Shown: one piece after another, positions 17,419 through 25,380 of the stretch | How the letters are laid out: the number at the start of each line of letters is the position of its first letter | Numbering within the stretch: position 1 is the first letter of the stretch | Source of the DNA: an uncultured Bacilli bacterium | GTDB taxonomy: Bacteria; Bacillota_I; Bacilli_A; RF39; UBA660 | Reading direction: 5' to 3' | Length of the DNA stretch: 64,000 nucleotides | NCBI GenBank assembly: GCA_934167875.1 | Contig: CAKPMC010000003.1 | Location: forward strand, 1 to 64,000 | Made by a program: the position numbers and the translations under genes | The notes under the pieces: model-generated | What the model was told of the DNA's origin: nothing | The model's input: the letters and a program-made list of their open reading frames with translations, nothing else | Databases searched by the model: none

Positions 17419-17567
17419 GATTAGTCCTCCCTATCATATATATTATATTTTACCATATAAATGTGATTTTTACTTACTTTTTTTGACAAAATTCTATTAC
17501 TAATATAATTATTACTATAAATAGCCATAAACATATACTAAAATAAAGATAATTTTGATAAAAAAGA
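17419..17567. other. Divergent ezrA-rpsD intergenic region
   Basis: This part of the 336-bp gap is very AT-rich and codes for nothing I can support. It must carry the leftward ezrA promoter; several TATAAT-like sites occur, and none has a convincing -35. The rightward rpsD promoter and leader follow. Confidence 0.5.
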
Positions 17568-17596
17568 TTGACATAAATCATTATTTTATATATAAT
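17568..17596 (+). promoter_or_regulatory. Sigma-A promoter of rpsD
   Basis: A consensus -35 TTGACA (17568-17573) and a consensus -10 TATAAT (17591-17596) are separated by exactly 17 nt. This is the best promoter in the window. Transcription should begin near 17603, giving a leader of about 150 nt before the rpsD start. Confidence 0.88.
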
Positions 17597-17640
17597 CTAA
17601 ACTGCATATTCATCAAACAGTGCTATTAAAAGTTTATTAA

Positions 17641-17754
17641 TGTGTTTATGAAATGAGTAGTAACTTCACTGTTAGCGAAACTCTGAAACATAAACTCCCT
17701 AATAAATGGTTTAATACATTCGATGTTTATGACAAAATATCGAAGGAGGACATT
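17641..17754 (+). ncRNA. Probable S4 autoregulatory leader of rpsD
   Basis: In Firmicutes ribosomal protein S4 represses its own mRNA through a structured leader. This leader has an outer stem (17644-17650 with 17689-17695) enclosing small hairpin elements, and a second 10-bp stem with a 6-nt loop (TTCGATGTTT pairing with AAATATCGAA) ending directly at the AAGGAGGA ribosome binding site. The layout suits translational control. I could not check it against the known S4 leader consensus. Confidence 0.5.
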
Positions 17755-18357
17755 ATGTCAAGATACACAGGTTCTGTTAACAAACAAGCTCGTAGAGTTG
17801 GATTTTCAATTCTAGAGAGTGGTAAAGAATTAACACGTCGTCCTTACGGTCCAGGACAACACGGACAAGATCGTAAAGGAAAATTATCAAACTATGGTGA
17901 ACAATTAAAAGAAAAACAAAAAGTTAGATTTATGTATGGAGTAAACGAAAGACAATTTAGAAAGACTTTCGAAGAAGCTGGTAAATTAAAAGGTATTCAC
18001 GGTGAAAACTTCTTAAGATTACTAGAATCTAGATTAGATAACGTTGTTTATCGTTTAGGTTTAGCTACTACTCGTCGTGGAGCTAGACAACTTGTAAACC
18101 ATGGTCATATTACTGTTAATGGTAACAAAGTTGATATCCCATCTTATCGTGTAAAAGTTGGAGATGTTGTTGCTGTTAAAGAAAATTCTAAAGAACATCC
18201 TGCTATTAAAGCTGCTTTAGAAAAAGTTACTAAACGTGTTGAATTTGTTACATTTGATGACAAGAAATTAGAAGGTAAATTAGTAAGATTACCTGAAAGA
18301 AGCGAACTTAACGCTGATATTAATGAATCATTAATCGTTGAATTCTACAACAGATAG
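17755..18357 (+). CDS. rpsD: 30S ribosomal protein S4
   Basis: S4 is a primary 16S rRNA binder that nucleates 30S assembly. The 200-residue protein begins MSRYTGS and contains [10 protein letters not shown], a C-terminal S4 RNA-binding domain (about 91-155, with [10 protein letters not shown] and [14 protein letters not shown]), and ends in EFYNR. The ATG at 17755 follows AAGGAGGA; the open frame upstream (34 codons) is leader RNA. It has its own promoter and terminator and faces ezrA, as in Bacillus. Confidence 0.97.
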   Translation: MSRYTGSVNKQARRVGFSILESGKELTRRPYGPGQHGQDRKGKLSNYGEQLKEKQKVRFMYGVNERQFRKTFEEAGKLKGIHGENFLRLLESRLDNVVYRLGLATTRRGARQLVNHGHITVNGNKVDIPSYRVKVGDVVAVKENSKEHPAIKAALEKVTKRVEFVTFDDKKLEGKLVRLPERSELNADINESLIVEFYNR

Positions 18358-18361
18358 AATT

Positions 18362-18388
18362 AAAACTTCACTTTATGTGAAGTTTTTT
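18362..18388 (+). terminator. Terminator after rpsD
   Basis: A 10-bp stem (18362-18371 with 18377-18386) with a TTTAT loop and a T-rich tail lies five nt after the rpsD stop. Confidence 0.88.
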
Positions 18389-18439
18389 CTTTTTCATAAA
18401 TATATTACATATAATTTAAAGAATACTGGATGTGATATA

Positions 18440-18841
18440 TTGAATGAACAAGAACTACAAAAAGAACAATTATTTATAATAGATGGACAATTAATAGGAA
18501 CCATCTTATACATTTTATCTTTTGTAGCAACAATAACAGTAATAGTTAATCAAAGAAAAGTAGCCCTAAACAAAAAAGGATTTCTAACTACAGAAGAATC
18601 CCAAATAATAATTACTTTAAATAAAATATTTATATTACTGCTATTATTATTATTTTTATATTTAGATTATAGATCTAAAAAACTTGCTAAAAATACTAAC
18701 CAAGATGTTAGTTCATTAAATCTACAAATCATTGCATCTATCATTTCACTAGTTCCAGCCTTAATAGGTCTATATGTAGTAATTACTGATTTTAGTGCTA
18801 CCAACTTCCAAACTGCCGAAATTGAAAACCCATATGCATAA
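18440..18841 (+). CDS. Small membrane protein, three predicted helices
   Basis: A 133-residue protein with three hydrophobic segments (about 20-40, 66-82 and 100-122) and no recognised domain. I place the start at a TTG (18440) that follows GTGATATA; the open frame reaches back into the rpsD terminator, which cannot be coding. It may be read through from rpsD. It ends at a bidirectional terminator shared with the converging beta-propeller gene. The function is unknown. Confidence 0.6.
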   Translation: MNEQELQKEQLFIIDGQLIGTILYILSFVATITVIVNQRKVALNKKGFLTTEESQIIITLNKIFILLLLLLFLYLDYRSKKLAKNTNQDVSSLNLQIIASIISLVPALIGLYVVITDFSATNFQTAEIENPYA

Positions 18842-18867
18842 AAGCATGTCATATTGACATGCTTTTA
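18839..18867. terminator. Bidirectional terminator
   Basis: A perfect 11-bp stem (18841-18851 with 18855-18865) with a 3-nt loop is flanked by A and T runs. It lies between convergent genes and should work in both directions. Confidence 0.88.
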
Positions 18868-20505
18868 CTATTTAACCATTAAAGTTCTAAATCTATAATC
18901 TATTTGAATGAGTTTACCAAAATAATCTTTACCATTATTTTTAGCCGTTATGATATTACCATCTTTACTATTACTATATCCAGTAATATAAAAACTACCA
19001 TAATCCGTCACTATATCAGTTAAATTATCATTGTTGCTTCCACCAAATATTTCTTTTTTAGTAATATTGCCATCTTTGTCATAACGTGCGACTATACCAG
19101 TCATTAAATCATTACTTGAATACAATTTAAATCCAGCATCACTAGAAGTAATATGTCCAACTACATATAACTCATTACTATAAGCAAGAATTGAATTATA
19201 TCTTTCATAACTACTACCACCAAATAATTTTTCAAATACAATATTACCATCTAAATCATATTTTAATAAAAGAGCATCAGTATTAGTAGTATTACGATCA
19301 TCATTATCACCTGTTCCTTCAGGTAATATTTTCTTAGAACCAACGACATATAAATTATTGTCTAAATAAGCTATACCAGAAAAGCCAATACTATCTGTAT
19401 AACTATAATTCTTATGCCATTGATATTCACCATTTGAATTATACTTAACTAAATTAGCACTATCAGTAGCATCCTTACCAACAACATATAAATCACCATT
19501 AACTTCAACTACATCATTGAAATTTCCAGATTTCATGCCACCATGATTATTATGCCAAAGTTCATTTCCATCAAAATCGTATTTAACGATAATACCACCA
19601 CCAGTAGTATGGTTACCCATTTCCATATTAGCGTAAATACTTTGGCCAACTGCTACATAACCATTACTAGTAGCAATTACTTTATTAAAACTAGTATTAG
19701 TAACAACATGATAAAATTTTTCCCAAATTATATTACCAGACTTATCATATTTTATAATAAAAGCCTCTCTAGCCTCAGCTTCTTCTTCCTCTTTACTAAA
19801 TACACCACTACCTACTACTATATAACCATCATCAATATTAATAATAGAACTAAAAGTAGTATTAATGCCTTTATCATACATTTTTTCAAATAAAACTTTG
19901 CCACTAGAATTATATTTAATAAGTTTACCCTTTTCTAAACAATTAGTATAGTCATTATGTTTACTATATCTAAAATTACTACTTCCTACAGCTACCACAT
20001 CAGTATTATCAATAGTAACCGAATTTAAAACATCATAGTAAGTAGACTTGGAATCAACATAATGTTGATGATAAATAAAATAAGCTAACTCCAATAAAAT
20101 AATAATTCCACAAACTGAACCAATAATAATTAACCATTTCTTTGATTTTTTAGAAAATAACGAAGTCTTAGTTTTAACCTTATTTTTTGTTTCCTTTTTT
20201 TTCTTAGAAACAGTATTTTTTACTTCAACTTTCTTATTATTAGTAGGCATAACTATTTTTGTTTTATCTTTTTTAGTTAATTCTTTCTCTATATTATCTG
20301 TTTTCTTCTTTTTAGCCTGATCAACTATTTTTCTAGTTGTTGCTGGTACCTTCTTTTTAGAACTATTAGCTTTAGCAGGTACTTTTATTTCATTAGTTGT
20401 TTTCGTAGTTGTTTTTTTCTTTATAGAAACATTCTTATTATTACTTGAATTTTTCTTTTTTACAGAAGAAGTCTTAATATTAACCTTCTTTTGTGTACTT
20501 GGCAT
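18868..20505 (-). CDS. Membrane-anchored beta-propeller protein with Lys-rich cytoplasmic tail
   Basis: A 545-residue type II membrane protein. Residues 1-122 are a Lys/Asn/Ser/Thr low-complexity tail with many KKK runs; a single membrane helix spans 124-146; and the outside part (about 155-545) consists of six or more repeats of about 55 residues with the pattern aromatic-strand, YVVG, then KYD-GN-ILWEK-F. These are typical of beta-propeller blades (PQQ/Kelch-like). No catalytic residues are evident. The basic tail could bind nucleic acid, ribosomes or acidic lipids, which is only inference. GGAGGG precedes the ATG. It lies directly downstream of tyrS on the same strand, 15 nt from its stop, so it may share the tyrosine T-box. 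Confidence 0.75.
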   Translation of the reverse strand: MPSTQKKVNIKTSSVKKKNSSNNKNVSIKKKTTTKTTNEIKVPAKANSSKKKVPATTRKIVDQAKKKKTDNIEKELTKKDKTKIVMPTNNKKVEVKNTVSKKKKETKNKVKTKTSLFSKKSKKWLIIIGSVCGIIILLELAYFIYHQHYVDSKSTYYDVLNSVTIDNTDVVAVGSSNFRYSKHNDYTNCLEKGKLIKYNSSGKVLFEKMYDKGINTTFSSIINIDDGYIVVGSGVFSKEEEEAEAREAFIIKYDKSGNIIWEKFYHVVTNTSFNKVIATSNGYVAVGQSIYANMEMGNHTTGGGIIVKYDFDGNELWHNNHGGMKSGNFNDVVEVNGDLYVVGKDATDSANLVKYNSNGEYQWHKNYSYTDSIGFSGIAYLDNNLYVVGSKKILPEGTGDNDDRNTTNTDALLLKYDLDGNIVFEKLFGGSSYERYNSILAYSNELYVVGHITSSDAGFKLYSSNDLMTGIVARYDKDGNITKKEIFGGSNNDNLTDIVTDYGSFYITGYSNSKDGNIITAKNNGKDYFGKLIQIDYRFRTLMVK

Positions 20506-20520
20506 ATAAATCCCTCCATT

Positions 20521-21753
20521 CTATGAATAGATTCCTAAATAGTATTTCTTTTTACCACGTCTTATAATAATGTATTTATTTTCAATAGCTAAATCATTAT
20601 TAATTAACATATCCATATCAGTTATTTTTTGACCATTTAAAGTAATACTACCACTAGTAATAAATTCTCTTCCTTCACGTTTACTAGCTACTATACCATG
20701 ATTTACTAAAAAATCAAGTATATTTTCTTCATCATTGATATCAAAAGTTGGAACACCATGAAATACTTCCATAATTTCTTTTCCGGTTAAATTAGAAACA
20801 TCACCGCTAAATAGAACCTGACTTAAGCGAAGAGCTTTTTCATATTCCCCTTCACCATGTAAATCTGTAATAATACATTTAGCAAGCATTTGCTGAGCAA
20901 GTCTTTTTTCAGGATTAGCTAAATGTTCTTTTTCAATTTTTTCAATTTCTTCTTTTGTCAAGAAAGTAAATACTTTTAAATAATGGATAATCATTTCATC
21001 ATCAGTATTAATTAAGTATTGGTATAACTCATAAGAAGAAGTTTTATTCTTATCAAGCCATAAGGCATTACCTTCACTCTTACCAAATTTACGACCGAAT
21101 TTATCTAAGATAAGAGGCATAGTAAAACCATAAGCATCTTTACCTAATTTCTTTTTAATTAAATCAATACCTGTAGTAATATTACCCCATTGATCAGAGC
21201 CTTCTACTTGCATAATACAGTTATATTTTTCATATAGATGTAGAAAATCATACCCTTGCATCAAAGTATATGAAAATTCAGCATAAGTAATACCTGTTTC
21301 TAGTCTTCTACGAATAATGTCTTTATCAAGCATATAATTAACATTTATATATTTACCAATATCTCTTAAAAATTCTAGATAATTATAATCCTTCATCCAA
21401 TCATAATTATTAACAACAGTAGCTACACCATGAAAAATCTTGTCTACTTGTTTACTAATACCCTCTAAGTTTTTATTTAAAGTATCTTTCGCAATAATTT
21501 CTCTTTCAGATGTTGGACGTGGATCACCAATTAATCCCGTTGCCCCTCCTACTAATAAAATAGGATGATGCCCTGCAAGAGCTAATCTTTTAGCAGTAAT
21601 CAAAGAAGAGTAATGACCTAAATGTAAACTATCAGCAGTAGGATCAGTTCCCCAATAAAAAGTAACTTTTTCATTGTTTAACTTATCTTTTAAATCTTCT
21701 CCAGCAACATCTTTAATTAAACCTCTCCATACAAGTTCTTCGTATAAATTCAT
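20521..21753 (-). CDS. tyrS: Tyrosyl-tRNA synthetase
   Basis: TyrRS charges tRNA-Tyr with tyrosine. Class I motifs are present: the HIGH-type HLGH in GTDPTADSLHLGHYSS near residues 36-51, and the KMSKS-type KFGKS near residue 224. The specificity segment YDFLHLYEKYNC and the C-terminal S4-like RNA-binding domain (about 340-405) are complete. The length of 410 residues is normal for the bacterial TyrS type. A T-box leader with a Tyr (UAC) specifier precedes it, so transcription should rise when tRNA-Tyr is uncharged. Proximity to rpsD follows the Bacillus order. Confidence 0.97.
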   Translation of the reverse strand: MNLYEELVWRGLIKDVAGEDLKDKLNNEKVTFYWGTDPTADSLHLGHYSSLITAKRLALAGHHPILLVGGATGLIGDPRPTSEREIIAKDTLNKNLEGISKQVDKIFHGVATVVNNYDWMKDYNYLEFLRDIGKYINVNYMLDKDIIRRRLETGITYAEFSYTLMQGYDFLHLYEKYNCIMQVEGSDQWGNITTGIDLIKKKLGKDAYGFTMPLILDKFGRKFGKSEGNALWLDKNKTSSYELYQYLINTDDEMIIHYLKVFTFLTKEEIEKIEKEHLANPEKRLAQQMLAKCIITDLHGEGEYEKALRLSQVLFSGDVSNLTGKEIMEVFHGVPTFDINDEENILDFLVNHGIVASKREGREFITSGSITLNGQKITDMDMLINNDLAIENKYIIIRRGKKKYYLGIYS

Positions 21754-21763
21754 AATAACCTCC

Positions 21764-21958
21764 CAAAATAAAAGTTCCTATAAAATAAGGACGAAACTAC
21801 TCGTGGTACCACCTTAATTCATAGAAACATTTTTCTATCTCAATAGTATAACGGACTACTCCGATTTAATTCATGGAAATGTAATTCATTATCAATTTAT
21901 ATTCATTTTCACCACCCATGAACTCTCTATCAATAAAATTTGATAACTACTAAAAACC
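21764..21958 (-). promoter_or_regulatory. T-box leader, tyrosine specific
   Basis: A T-box senses uncharged tRNA and controls antitermination. On the minus strand the T-box core AAGGTGGTACCACG is at 21802-21815, Stem I begins near AGAGAG and contains GGTGGTGAAAA, and the specifier loop contains GAAT-TAC, with the Tyr codon UAC at 21881-21883. A long terminator stem (GTTTCTAT...AAGG pairing with CCTT...ATAGGAAC) ends in TTTTATTTT just before the tyrS ribosome binding site. Confidence 0.92.
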
Positions 21959-22022
21959 AATCACAATTAAATTACACTAATATATTAACACATAATTAAT
22001 ATTATTCCAAATGTTTTTTTAT

Positions 22023-22057
22023 TATATATTAAAAGAATGAAAAATAATTTCATTCTT
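22023..22057 (-). terminator. Terminator after ytxH homologue
   Basis: A perfect 10-bp stem (22033-22042 with 22048-22057) with a 5-nt loop follows the ytxH-like stop on the minus strand. The tail is T/A-rich. Confidence 0.75.
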
Positions 22058-22065
22058 AACACTTT

Positions 22066-22533
22066 TTACTTGTTTTTAGCTTTTTTATCTGCTGCTTCTA
22101 ATTTATTCAAAACTTCTTTAACAGCTTCAATTGCTTTTTCACGTACTTCATTAGCAGCATTTTCTAAAACAGGAGTACCTTTATCTTTAGCAAGTTGAAC
22201 TAATTCTTCACACTTTTCCTTTATATCATTACCCTTTTCTTTAGCAAGTTTTAAAACCTTTTCACGATCTAAATCACTTAACTCTTCTTTAATTTCATCA
22301 ATTTTTAAAGAAATACTCTCTTTAACTTCTTCAACGTCTATTTCTTTTACTTTCTTTAATAATACAGACATTTTTTCTTTTAGTTCTTTTCTTGTTTCAC
22401 TTCCAGCTTTAGGAGCAAATAAAACTCCAACACCAGCTCCAACTAAAGCACCTAAAACAAATTTTCCATATCCCTTCTTTTTCTTACATTTGCAACTACC
22501 ATTATCACATGTACAAATTTCTTTCTTACTCAT
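22066..22533 (-). CDS. ytxH: YtxH family protein
   Basis: YtxH-family proteins are small, Gly-rich-headed proteins linked to general stress in Bacillus; their biochemical role is not settled. The family signature GALVGAGVGVLFAPKAGSETR is near residues 30-50, preceded by a Cys cluster (CTCDNGSCKCKKKK) and followed by a long Lys/Glu helical tail that is probably coiled-coil. I start at the ATG at 22533, 10 nt after AAGGAG; an ATG two codons upstream is possible. It overlaps the DUF948 gene by 8 nt, matching the ytxG-ytxH pair of B. subtilis. The Cys-rich head is not usual for the family. Confidence 0.85.
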   Translation of the reverse strand: MSKKEICTCDNGSCKCKKKKGYGKFVLGALVGAGVGVLFAPKAGSETRKELKEKMSVLLKKVKEIDVEEVKESISLKIDEIKEELSDLDREKVLKLAKEKGNDIKEKCEELVQLAKDKGTPVLENAANEVREKAIEAVKEVLNKLEAADKKAKNK

Positions 22534-22822
22534 TTTCATCGATCTCCTTTTCCTTTTTCTTTCCTCTACGAAACACTTTCCCAACTATATTAGTAATACT
22601 AGCAACTAAAGTATCACTAACTGTTGATAAAGTATCTGTAACAGAATCAATAATATTAAATAATCCATTTAAAGACTTAGTTTTATTATATGCATCTTCT
22701 AATATAATATTAGTTTTATTAATGGTATTTATTAATTTAATACCTAAGATAATTAACACGATTAGTAAAATAGCAGCAAGAACATATAATACAAGTGGAA
22801 AGTAATGTAATAATTCTTCCAT
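22526..22822 (-). CDS. ytxG: DUF948 (YtxG-like) membrane protein
   Basis: A 98-residue protein with one N-terminal membrane helix (about 8-32) followed by a helical region with SVTDTLSTVSDTLV and a basic end. This matches the DUF948/YtxG family, which accompanies ytxH in Bacillus. It overlaps the ytxH homologue by 8 nt and begins 2 nt after the stop of the preceding gene. The function is unknown; membrane-bound stress-related roles are suggested for the family. Confidence 0.8.
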   Translation of the reverse strand: MEELLHYFPLVLYVLAAILLIVLIILGIKLINTINKTNIILEDAYNKTKSLNGLFNIIDSVTDTLSTVSDTLVASITNIVGKVFRRGKKKEKEIDENE

Positions 22823-22824
22823 TT

Positions 22825-23718
22825 TTATTCACCATCCTCATACATAGAATCAATTAAATCAAATAAATTGTCATCCAAATTAGCATCATCAGAATCTTCT
22901 TTTTTTGTATCTTCATCAGTTTTATCAGAATTATTAGAGCTTGTCCTTCTACCAGTAGCTTTTTCATAACGACTATCTTTATAATCTATATTATATTCAA
23001 GTCCTAAATCATTAAAATATTCTTCTGCATCAGCTATAGTAACCTTATCAACAGAAGGAGCTGAACTATCATTAGTCATATCATATAGTAAATTATCTTC
23101 TAATTGATTATCATCATTTTCTACTTCATTTTTTTTATCGTCATTTATTGGCATATCTTCAATTGGATTAATTTCACCATAAGCTTTACGTCTTACACTA
23201 TCAAGGTCAGCATTTTTTCTAGATACATAACTAGCTGGTTTATCTTTACGATCAATAACTTCATCTTTATGATAATTCTTATCTAGTATTCCATAAATTG
23301 GTGAAATTATTGGTGTTGGTTTAAAAGATTCCTTAACTGGAGTTCCATAAGGTTTGCTACTACTAGTAGTATGATTATTTATAGAACTGTATAACTTATC
23401 AGGTGTACCGCCATATATTTTCTTAGGTGGTTCTGAAACTGGCTTAACTACCTCTTCCTCTATAAAATCATCATCTTCAAAATATGGAAGTTTACTATCA
23501 CCATTAACTAACTTACTATCAGAATAATTAACTGTTTCTTGAGAAACAACAGGTTCTTTTTTCTCAACAGGTATTTCATGTACCTCTCTTTTAACTTCCT
23601 TTTTTATTTCTTTAGGTTCTAACTTTTTAGCTACAACTTGTTCCTTAACTTCTGGTTCATCTACTTCAATATATTCTTCTTCAAAAAAAGTATTTTTTAA
23701 TTTTTCTAAAAGCTTCAT
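22825..23718 (-). CDS. Acidic, largely disordered protein
   Basis: A 297-residue protein of low complexity, rich in Glu, Asp, Lys, Pro and Ser, with no membrane segment and no folded domain I can see except a short conserved-looking segment near 225-255 (ADAEEYFNDLGLEYN). The N-terminus, MKLLEKLKNTFFEEEY, looks amphipathic and could bind membrane. In B. subtilis the place next to ytxGH and near trmB includes sftA, whose product has a similar acidic N-terminal region before a DNA-translocase motor; here the motor is absent. That link is positional inference. The ATG at 23718 is chosen over an in-frame GTG two codons earlier. Confidence 0.6.
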   Translation of the reverse strand: MKLLEKLKNTFFEEEYIEVDEPEVKEQVVAKKLEPKEIKKEVKREVHEIPVEKKEPVVSQETVNYSDSKLVNGDSKLPYFEDDDFIEEEVVKPVSEPPKKIYGGTPDKLYSSINNHTTSSSKPYGTPVKESFKPTPIISPIYGILDKNYHKDEVIDRKDKPASYVSRKNADLDSVRRKAYGEINPIEDMPINDDKKNEVENDDNQLEDNLLYDMTNDSSAPSVDKVTIADAEEYFNDLGLEYNIDYKDSRYEKATGRRTSSNNSDKTDEDTKKEDSDDANLDDNLFDLIDSMYEDGE

Positions 23719-23730
23719 ATGCACCCATCC

Positions 23731-24390
23731 CTATTCTATATTATCGTCTAAATCAAGTATATCTTCATCTTTACTATTACTACGACCATCATCATATTTT
23801 TCAACATAATCTAAATAATCACTTTGTTCACCATTAGGTTGAAAAATATTAAACTGTTCCTCTGAATAATTTAAAGAACCACTACCAATTAAAGATTCCA
23901 AAACTGAATCATTCATCTGAACACTATTTAATATATACGCCATAACGGTAACTGTTCTTTTTAAATCATCTTCATCAACATAAGCCTCTATTTTACTATA
24001 ATGATACATAAATTCAACAAAGTAACTATTAGCAATTTTATTGATTTCTAAATATCCTTTATAACCATTTTTATCAATAGCTACTGAATAATAACTATTT
24101 TTATTATGTTCATAATTACTATCAACTTTATGATAGTATGAAACTAAATCAACATACAAATACATTTTTTTATGGTTATAATATAATATTGAATTTTGTT
24201 GATCACATCTATTTAAGCTAACACCCTGTGGTAAAAAATAAGAATATCCCTCCAAAGAAATAGATTTAAGTTTAGTATTACTAACTAGTACAGAATCTAT
24301 AATTTCTTCGTATGATTGATTATCTACATAAACCAAAGAGCATCCACTTAAGAGTAAAATCATGCAACCTAAAAACATCAGTTTTTTCAT
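23731..24390 (-). CDS. Putative lipoprotein
   Basis: A 219-residue protein with a clear lipoprotein signal: a basic start, a hydrophobic core and the lipobox LLSGC with the lipidated Cys at 17. The mature part has alternating strand-like segments and an acidic C-terminal tail. It should be anchored outside the cytoplasmic membrane. It is followed 12 nt later by the acidic disordered protein and then ytxG/ytxH, so all four may be one operon. I do not recognise the domain. Confidence 0.75.
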   Translation of the reverse strand: MKKLMFLGCMILLLSGCSLVYVDNQSYEEIIDSVLVSNTKLKSISLEGYSYFLPQGVSLNRCDQQNSILYYNHKKMYLYVDLVSYYHKVDSNYEHNKNSYYSVAIDKNGYKGYLEINKIANSYFVEFMYHYSKIEAYVDEDDLKRTVTVMAYILNSVQMNDSVLESLIGSGSLNYSEEQFNIFQPNGEQSDYLDYVEKYDDGRSNSKDEDILDLDDNIE

Positions 24391-24445
24391 AATTCACCTA
24401 CTCTTATAATATTATATCAAATAAATCAAGAAAGAAAAATATTTT

Positions 24446-25087
24446 TTAATTTTTTTCTGTTGACTTAACAGCTTTCAAATAGTAAATTGGATTGCCTTTT
24501 TTAGAGTATTTAGCTTCATATTCTGTCATAATATTACCTTCAATGCCAGAATGATGTAAATCAAAGCTAATATCTTCTATAACATAACCATATTGACTAA
24601 GAGAACATATTGAATATTCAAATAAAGAAGTGTTATCAGTTTTTTGAATAATACATTTATTATTCTTAAAAATTGAATCATACTTTACAAGAAATAAAGA
24701 ACTAGTAAGTCTACGTTTATACCAACGTTTTTTAGGCCATGGATCAGAAAAGTTAAGATATATAACTTCAATTTCTTTTTTAAATACATTCTCTATATTT
24801 AAAGCATCCATCCTAATCATCTTTAAATTATTTAGTCCTGCAGGTATTTTTTCTAAAGCTCTAGCAATCACACTATCATATTTTTCTATACCAATAAAAT
24901 TAATATTAGGGTTACTAATAGCCTTACCAATAATAAAATTACCCTTACCTGTACCTATTTCTATATGAATAGGATTATCGTTTCCAAAAATATCATACCA
25001 TTTTCCAATATATTTAATAGGATCTACAACTAAATATGTTGAATTATCCATAATTTCTCGTTTATTTTTAACATTTCTTAATCTCAC
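24446..25087 (-). CDS. trmB: tRNA (guanine-N7)-methyltransferase
   Basis: TrmB makes m7G46 in tRNA using SAM. The protein has the start RLRNVKNKREI, the SAM motif HIEIGTGKGNF (about 44-54), NFIGIEK, and the family signature LNFSDPWPKKRWYKRRLT near 112-129. A GTG start is used, with GGTGAT 5 nt upstream. The length of 213 residues is normal. It faces a small plus-strand gene. Confidence 0.97.
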   Translation of the reverse strand: MRLRNVKNKREIMDNSTYLVVDPIKYIGKWYDIFGNDNPIHIEIGTGKGNFIIGKAISNPNINFIGIEKYDSVIARALEKIPAGLNNLKMIRMDALNIENVFKKEIEVIYLNFSDPWPKKRWYKRRLTSSLFLVKYDSIFKNNKCIIQKTDNTSLFEYSICSLSQYGYVIEDISFDLHHSGIEGNIMTEYEAKYSKKGNPIYYLKAVKSTEKN

Positions 25088-25144
25088 AACATATCACCAA
25101 ATTAATTATATAACATATAATAAAATAAATAAAGGAGATGTCTT

Positions 25145-25351
25145 ATGAATAATAATAACTGGCCCTATCCTTTTCCAAATGCCATGAATCCGCAATTATA
25201 TCAATATAATTTGGAATTAAAAAATTTAGAAAATCGTATTTATAATTTGGAAGTAGAAGTAAATAAAATCAAAAATTCACTTCAAATGAGTAATAAAAAA
25301 GATAACGACTATAGTTCAAACTATAAACCAAATACTTACAACATGATGTAA
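25145..25351 (+). CDS. Small Asn/Tyr-rich protein with a coiled-coil core
   Basis: A 68-residue protein with an aromatic, Pro- and Asn-rich start (NNNNWPYPFPNAMNPQLYQYN), a 25-residue heptad-like helix with LENRIYNLEVEVNKI, and an Asn/Tyr-rich end. AAAGGAG precedes the ATG. The composition recalls small spore coat proteins, but this is only resemblance. It has a terminator shared with the converging FemABX gene. Confidence 0.6.
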   Translation: MNNNNWPYPFPNAMNPQLYQYNLELKNLENRIYNLEVEVNKIKNSLQMSNKKDNDYSSNYKPNTYNMM

Positions 25352-25380
25352 AAAGATGCCATAATCATATGACATCTTTA
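25352..25380. terminator. Bidirectional terminator
   Basis: An imperfect hairpin (AAAGATG...CATCTTT outer stem and CATA/TATG inner stem, with a C-A mismatch) lies between the small Asn/Tyr-rich gene and the end of the FemABX operon. Confidence 0.6.

Noticed and set aside
17653..17754. 34-codon N-terminal extension of S4
   Set aside because: S4 homologues start at MSRYTG; the ATG at 17755 has a strong ribosome binding site and the upstream part is leader RNA.
18338..18439. N-terminal extension of the small membrane protein after rpsD
   Set aside because: It runs through the rpsD stop and terminator hairpin, so the first 34 codons are not coding.
22509..22805. Plus-strand open frame opposite the ytxG/ytxH overlap
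   Set aside because: It mirrors two coding frames that match known families; no ribosome binding site.
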